Source of the DNA: DASYSA01 sp036003885
GTDB lineage: Bacteria; Acidobacteriota; Blastocatellia; UBA7656
DNA length: 10,806 bases
Reading direction: 5' to 3'
NCBI GenBank assembly: GCA_036003885.1
Contig: DASYSA010000406.1
Location: forward strand, 1-10,806
Shown here: positions 7,084 to 10,806 of the stretch, in pieces
Layout: each line of letters starts with the position of its first letter
How positions within the stretch are numbered: position 1 is the first letter of the stretch
Position numbers and translations under genes: made by a program
The notes under the pieces: generated by a model
Database searches by the model: none
What the model saw: only the letters and a program-made list of their open reading frames with translations
What the model was told of the DNA's origin: nothing

Positions 7084-10000
7084 TTACTGACTAGTGGCAT
7101 TGCCGACCTTAGCTATGATTAGTCTTTCAGCGCCCACCTGGCGAGTATAGAAGACTCTTGGCCGCTGAACTTTCTGCTCGTCGGGCTCATCCTCAATCAA
7201 CTCCTTGCTGCCCTTTCGATCTCTTCTTATTTGTGGTACGTGCTCGGTGGCGTATGCGAACCATTCTTGAAGCAGTATTTGCCGATCGCCGTCAAGATCG
7301 GCGAGACCCTTTTTTATTCCATCCTCGAGCAGAGCGTAAGCCAGATAGCTATGCTTCAGCTTTTCGGATTCGAACGCGACCTCGTCGCTCTGCGAAGCAG
7401 TCAGTATATACATACCTTTCTCGTATGCCAGTTGCGCCAGTCCCCGTGTATTCATGGGCCCGCGTCGTTGCTCTTCTGATTTCAAAGCCTGGCCGGACTT
7501 ACAAGCGTCAATCAGCAGCAGTATTTGATTGGCCTCCAAATCTTTCAGAGCACCTTCCAGGTCCCTATCCGAGATGCTATGAGCCAGGATTGTTTTGAAT
7601 CCCTCCAGGCTCGTTCTTTCTCCCCGGTAACCGAGATCATGTGGAATCAAATAGAAGCGATCATGATCGGCGGCGCCATGCCCGGAGAAGTAAATTATAA
7701 CAGCGTCTTCCGGTTGTGCCTGGTTGATTTTTGCCAGCGCGCGCGGCGCGGTCGGGGGCAGAGGACCAATGTCAGAGCCTGCCAGTCGTTTCAGAGCCAG
7801 CAGGATATTGGCTCTGGTCGCCTCCGCGTTAAATAGCGAGATCGTTACGATGGGATTGTAGCGCCCGATCCGCTCTTGCTGATCCTTTAATTGGCCGCCC
7901 ATCTCCGTGGCATCTGCGACTGGATAGTGTAGATCGTACTGAGGGTTTTCATACTGCTCCACGCCGATCGCCAGCACGTAAGCAGTGCCCATGCGTTTGA
8001 GATTGTCAGCACCACTTAATGACAGGCTGGCGTCCCCACTCTTGATGTTGTCATTATTGAAAGCATAGACCGAGAGCCGGTTCTCTCCCGCGATCACCGG
8101 AATGGTTGCTTCCACGGTTCCTTTGCGCGCGCCCTTCAACACATCATCTGGCCATGTCTTCACCAGGAGGCCATTACGGAACAGGCGCAGATCGCGCGCG
8201 CCACATCCCAGAGCGTGCTGCTTGTCAGGTTCGGCATCGGTGATTTCGAGCTTGATGGTTACCTCGCGGGTGGCAATTTTGCCGGTGCTATTTCCACTGA
8301 GGGCGATGGCGACACGCGGTTGCCGGCGATCCTTCTGCGCAATGTCCTGCGGCGCCTTGGGATCCTTTCCCCCAAAAATATCTGCGAGGACACCGGGATA
8401 GTAAAACTCATTGAAGTACGCCTCGACCGGCAGCGCGTTGAACGTGTCTCCTCCGAAACGCCAGAGTAGCAAATTCCACGAGTCAGGAGATCCATCAAAG
8501 AGACCATCAGGGGTGACTACCAGCCAATCATCACTGTTAGCCACCGGGACCAGCGTGGCCACCAATGTTCCCGTCGTTGTCGAGACGGTCATGCTGCCAT
8601 CCTCACTGGCAGAAATGATCCAGCGTCCGTCGCTGCTGAAGGTGACGCCATTCACTTTCTCGGACCCGCCCCTCAACCCGCGCGGTTCGGCTCCGGATTT
8701 GACGTCCCAAATCTTGACGCTGCGATCGCTGCTGGCCGAAGCCAGCAATTGACCGTCCGGACTAAATGTGACTTTGAGGACCTCGTCGCTGTGTCCGCTC
8801 AACGTTTGTAATGGAACACCGGTTGAGAATTCCCAAAGTCTTACGGTCTTATCGGCGTTGGCTGCAGCCAACAGTTTTACATCGGGATTTAGGGCCAGGG
8901 AATTGATCTCGGCGCCGAGGTTGTCAAGAGTTCTGATGACGCTTCCCGTCTTCAGATCCCAAACCCGCACGGTTTTGTCTCTGCCCGCTGATGCAAGTAG
9001 TTGCCCGTTGATGCTGAAGACTACACTAGTTACCTCTTGCGTGTGTCCCGTCAAGGTGCGGGCCCGCTTTGTATCGAGATCCCATATCTCCACCGTCTGC
9101 TGCATGCCCGCGGAGGCAAGAAACTTCCCATCAGGACTGAAGGCGACAATGTTTATGCTCTTCGGACTGGACGGTAGATTGAAAGCCAGCCGTCCGGTGC
9201 TCAGGTCCCAAACTTTCACTTCTCCACTCGCGCTTCCTGAAGCAAGGAGATGACCGTCCGGGCTAAAGGTGACCGTGTTTACGAATCCCATATGGCCCGA
9301 GAGGCGGGGCAACTCTCGTCCCGTCGCCACTTGCCACAATCTGATGCTTGAATCATTTGCTGCCGATGCAAACCAACGTCCGTCCCGGCTGAAGTCGACG
9401 GCGTTGAAAGCAGTCGAGTGGCTTTCCAAAGTACGAGTCTCTTCGCCGCCGGTTAGCTTTCGAAGATTGACAACTCGGTCACCTGCGCCCAATGCCAGCG
9501 TGTCAGCGCTGGGACTGAAAGCAGCGAACACCAGTTGCTCAGCGTTGGCGTCGCCGGGAATTGCGCGGCCTTCTTTTCCGGTGTTTGTATTCCAGAACTC
9601 GATTCCACCGTCTTGGTGCGCCGAAATCAGGGCGCCACCGGAACCAAATGCGACCGCGATAACGCTCGACATATTGTGCTTCAGGTTGAAGCGTTCGCGG
9701 TCTGATTCAGTGGGCCATAGGCAAACAGTACCGTCCGAGCTTCCCGAAGCGAGCCGACCGCTGTCAGAGCTAAAAGCAAGTGCGGTAATTTTTCCAGTTT
9801 GTTTTCGCAGAGTGCGGACAATTCGCCAATTACTGGTGTCCCACAATTTCACCACGGTGTCGGCACTGCCTGAAGCGAGCAACTTGCCGTCACCGCTGAT
9901 GGCCAGCGCCGTCACCCGCTCGGTGTGATCGTTCAGCGTCTTTATCTCTTTACCGTTCGTGAGATTCCAAACCTTGACCGTCTTATCAGCGCTGCCTGAA

Positions 10001-10473
10001 GCGAGCCAGCGATTGTCCGGGCTAAACGCCAGCGCTTCGATCGAAGATGTGTGACCGGGCAGCGAAAATAGCTCACGGCCGGTAGCAACATCCCAGATTC
10101 TTACCGTTCGATCGCTGCTGCCTGAAGCGAGCCACTGGCCGTTACGGCTCGTGGCCAACGATTTGACGTACCCAGTATGGCCAGTCAGCGCGCGGAGTTC
10201 ACGGCCGGAAGCCACCTGCCAAATCTTGATGGCGTTGTCCGAACCTCCCGAGGCCAGCCAGCTACCGTCAGGTCCGAAAACCGAGCAATTAACCCCCTTG
10301 GAATGCCCAGTTTGCAACACAAGCTCCGGGCGAGTTGTGGTGCTGTCGTTGAGAGAGGCTGAAGTCCCGCGTCCTGCAAGCGTCGCTAGACTCAGAAACC
10401 CGACACTCAGAAAGACTGACAAGCCCAAAGCAACGGCCACCATTTTTCTCCGATGTGTTAATTCTGCACTCAT
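7084..10473 (-). CDS. Membrane-anchored WD40-repeat caspase (peptidase C14 family)
   Basis: 1129 aa from ATG 10473. This start gives a good export signal: HRRK (7-10) followed by a hydrophobic stretch at about 11-33. An in-frame TTG at 10545 would add 24 residues that spoil the signal. An ATG at 10443 has a GGAG 4 nt upstream but loses the positive charges. Residues about 50-645 form 14 WD40 repeats of about 42 aa, enough for two seven-bladed propellers. About 715-815 is a beta-rich, Ig-like linker. The caspase domain spans about 828-1060: YVLAIGVEQYEN opening strand, catalytic H932 in YFSGHGA, catalytic C991 in LLLIDACKSG, and a DGD...LLQEWFAY segment near the end. Both dyad residues are intact, so it should cleave after Arg/Lys or Asp depending on subfamily; the sequence alone does not settle which. 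Predicted location: periplasmic side, anchored or released by signal peptidase. It is first gene of the operon with the kinase-cyclase. Partners and substrates are unknown. Confidence 0.95.
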   Translation of the reverse strand: MSAELTHRRKMVAVALGLSVFLSVGFLSLATLAGRGTSASLNDSTTTRPELVLQTGHSKGVNCSVFGPDGSWLASGGSDNAIKIWQVASGRELRALTGHTGYVKSLATSRNGQWLASGSSDRTVRIWDVATGRELFSLPGHTSSIEALAFSPDNRWLASGSADKTVKVWNLTNGKEIKTLNDHTERVTALAISGDGKLLASGSADTVVKLWDTSNWRIVRTLRKQTGKITALAFSSDSGRLASGSSDGTVCLWPTESDRERFNLKHNMSSVIAVAFGSGGALISAHQDGGIEFWNTNTGKEGRAIPGDANAEQLVFAAFSPSADTLALGAGDRVVNLRKLTGGEETRTLESHSTAFNAVDFSRDGRWFASAANDSSIRLWQVATGRELPRLSGHMGFVNTVTFSPDGHLLASGSASGEVKVWDLSTGRLAFNLPSSPKSINIVAFSPDGKFLASAGMQQTVEIWDLDTKRARTLTGHTQEVTSVVFSINGQLLASAGRDKTVRVWDLKTGSVIRTLDNLGAEINSLALNPDVKLLAAANADKTVRLWEFSTGVPLQTLSGHSDEVLKVTFSPDGQLLASASSDRSVKIWDVKSGAEPRGLRGGSEKVNGVTFSSDGRWIISASEDGSMTVSTTTGTLVATLVPVANSDDWLVVTPDGLFDGSPDSWNLLLWRFGGDTFNALPVEAYFNEFYYPGVLADIFGGKDPKAPQDIAQKDRRQPRVAIALSGNSTGKIATREVTIKLEITDAEPDKQHALGCGARDLRLFRNGLLVKTWPDDVLKGARKGTVEATIPVIAGENRLSVYAFNNDNIKSGDASLSLSGADNLKRMGTAYVLAIGVEQYENPQYDLHYPVADATEMGGQLKDQQERIGRYNPIVTISLFNAEATRANILLALKRLAGSDIGPLPPTAPRALAKINQAQPEDAVIIYFSGHGAADHDRFYLIPHDLGYRGERTSLEGFKTILAHSISDRDLEGALKDLEANQILLLIDACKSGQALKSEEQRRGPMNTRGLAQLAYEKGMYILTASQSDEVAFESEKLKHSYLAYALLEDGIKKGLADLDGDRQILLQEWFAYATEHVPQIRRDRKGSKELIEDEPDEQKVQRPRVFYTRQVGAERLIIAKVGNATSQ
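9867..10132 (-). repeat. Recently duplicated WD40 blades (126-nt period)
   Basis: Within the propeller region the plus-strand string TGCCTGAAGCGAGC occurs at 9867-9880, 9993-10006 and 10119-10132, exactly 126 nt (42 aa) apart. Surrounding sequence for the blade core (LASGS(S/A)D.TV..WD) is also close. Other blades (5, 6, 7, 10, 12 and 14 from the N-terminus) have diverged strongly. The blades at the N-terminal side are thus younger copies or are kept alike by recombination, as seen in high-similarity WD40 proteins of other bacteria. Confidence 0.6.
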
Positions 10474-10550
10474 ATTCGGACTAATGCTATGTCGAGTTCG
10501 CCAAAGGTCAGAACCGCCCGCCGAGCGACCTGATCTCTTTGGCAAACGGT

Positions 10551-10624
10551 GTTAAGAGTACCGACTTCAGTCGGGCGTTGCTCTTGCTAACCTTAAAACC
10601 CCAACTGAAGCTGGTACTCTAAAC
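10551..10624. repeat. Imperfect inverted repeat, REP-like, upstream of the caspase gene
   Basis: Arms 10551-10575 and 10600-10624 match at 21 of 25 positions around a 24-nt loop. Each arm contains AGAGTACC followed by a CTTCAGT core. The left arm also includes the internal palindrome CCGACTTCAGTCGG. The core matches the GACTTYAGTC of the hairpin at 7021-7081 and the outer GTA is also shared, so the two elements flanking the caspase gene seem to belong to one dispersed family. Confidence 0.75.
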
Positions 10625-10703
10625 GCCTGTAGCCGAAGTTCTAACATCCTGGTAGCGATCTTTCACAGCCCAAACCGCTGACGATACTCGGTGAGTGTCA
10701 GTA

Positions 10704-10806
10704 CCGCGAGCGGTAGCGACCGGGACCAACTACACTCTTGATTAGACCACGATCGCCTCTATGCCTCTCCAAAGTGCCCCTATGATCCGGTCGCTACCGC
10801 TCGCGG
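10704..10806. repeat. REPIN-like perfect inverted repeat at the right window edge
   Basis: CCGCGAGCGGTAGCGACCGG at 10704-10723 is repeated as its exact reverse complement at 10787-10806, 20 of 20 bases, with a 63-nt spacer. The arm itself contains a short palindrome (CCGCGAGCGG). Two oppositely oriented REP-type units with a spacer are the layout of a REPIN. The element touches the window end and may extend further. No RAYT transposase is present here. Confidence 0.75.

Larger units (their letters stand above)
10474..10806. other. Non-coding upstream region of the caspase operon
   Basis: 333 bp with no supportable gene on either strand. It should hold the operon promoter, but I see no convincing -35/-10 pair; a TTCTGA-18-TAGCAT arrangement just before the caspase ATG is poor. 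Nearest the gene is a small possible leader hairpin (GCCAAAG 10500-10506 against CTTTGGC 10537-10543). Further out are two REP-like inverted repeats, listed separately (10551-10624 and 10704-10806). The 80 bp between those two elements show no structure I can name. Confidence 0.6.

Noticed and set aside
8102..9928. Chain of plus-strand ORFs opposite the WD40-caspase
   Set aside because: They mirror the repeated WD40 codons on the opposite strand, have no domain signature or ribosome binding site, and conflict with a complete 1129-residue gene.
10500..10543. Small inverted repeat GCCAAAG...CTTTGGC in the caspase leader as an operator or riboswitch
   Set aside because: Only 7 bp pair cleanly, with a weak inner extension. 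Such a stem is expected by chance at this size and matches no riboswitch class I know.
10474..10545. Extended TTG start for the caspase gene
   Set aside because: It adds a 24-residue polar, Arg-rich leader before an otherwise good export signal, uses a rare start codon and has no ribosome binding site. The region also contains a small hairpin typical of a leader.

Overview
The window looks like a chromosomal piece of a soil-type Acidobacteriota genome, probably class Blastocatellia. This is an inference. It rests on the mix of families (a Ser/Thr kinase opening with a CPxCG-type zinc-ribbon, kinase/class III cyclase fusions, DUF4384 proteins, a WD40-caspase, a kinase-FGE fusion) and on REP-like inverted repeats between genes. 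No rRNA, tRNA, CRISPR array, transposase or phage gene is visible.

Every gene I can support lies on the minus strand, so transcription runs from high to low coordinates. From the right edge: 10474-10806 is non-coding and holds two inverted-repeat elements, one of them a perfect 20-bp REPIN-like pair at the window edge. Next is a large membrane-anchored WD40-caspase (7084-10473): N-terminal hydrophobic segment, 14 WD40 blades, a beta-rich linker and a C14 caspase domain with an intact His/Cys dyad. A 61-bp hairpin element fills most of the short gap to a Ser/Thr kinase with a cyclase homology domain, one TM helix and a DUF4384-like C-terminus (4724-7006). Twelve bases further on, behind a strong ribosome binding site, is a secreted DUF4384 protein (3821-4711). 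These three genes are very likely one operon.

Downstream come a doubtful 144-codon ORF (3385-3819) whose second half resembles the C-terminal end of lytic transglycosylases, a 266-bp gap, and a second, different Ser/Thr kinase (start 3118) that runs off the left edge. That kinase has a zinc-ribbon-like N-terminus, an intact kinase domain, about 570 residues of Ala/Glu/Arg coiled coil built from a roughly 144-residue long-period repeat, one TM helix, and the start of a formylglycine-generating-enzyme-like (FGE/SUMF1) domain.

Common logic (inference): both kinases keep their catalytic domain in the cytoplasm and place a different domain (DUF4384 or FGE-like) across the membrane. The secreted DUF4384 protein and the predicted periplasmic WD40-caspase lie on that same outer side. 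The locus therefore reads as a transmembrane phospho-signalling system coupled to a caspase-type protease. The cyclase homology domain has lost two catalytic residues and is probably regulatory. The operon as a unit, rather than any single family, is the most interesting content.
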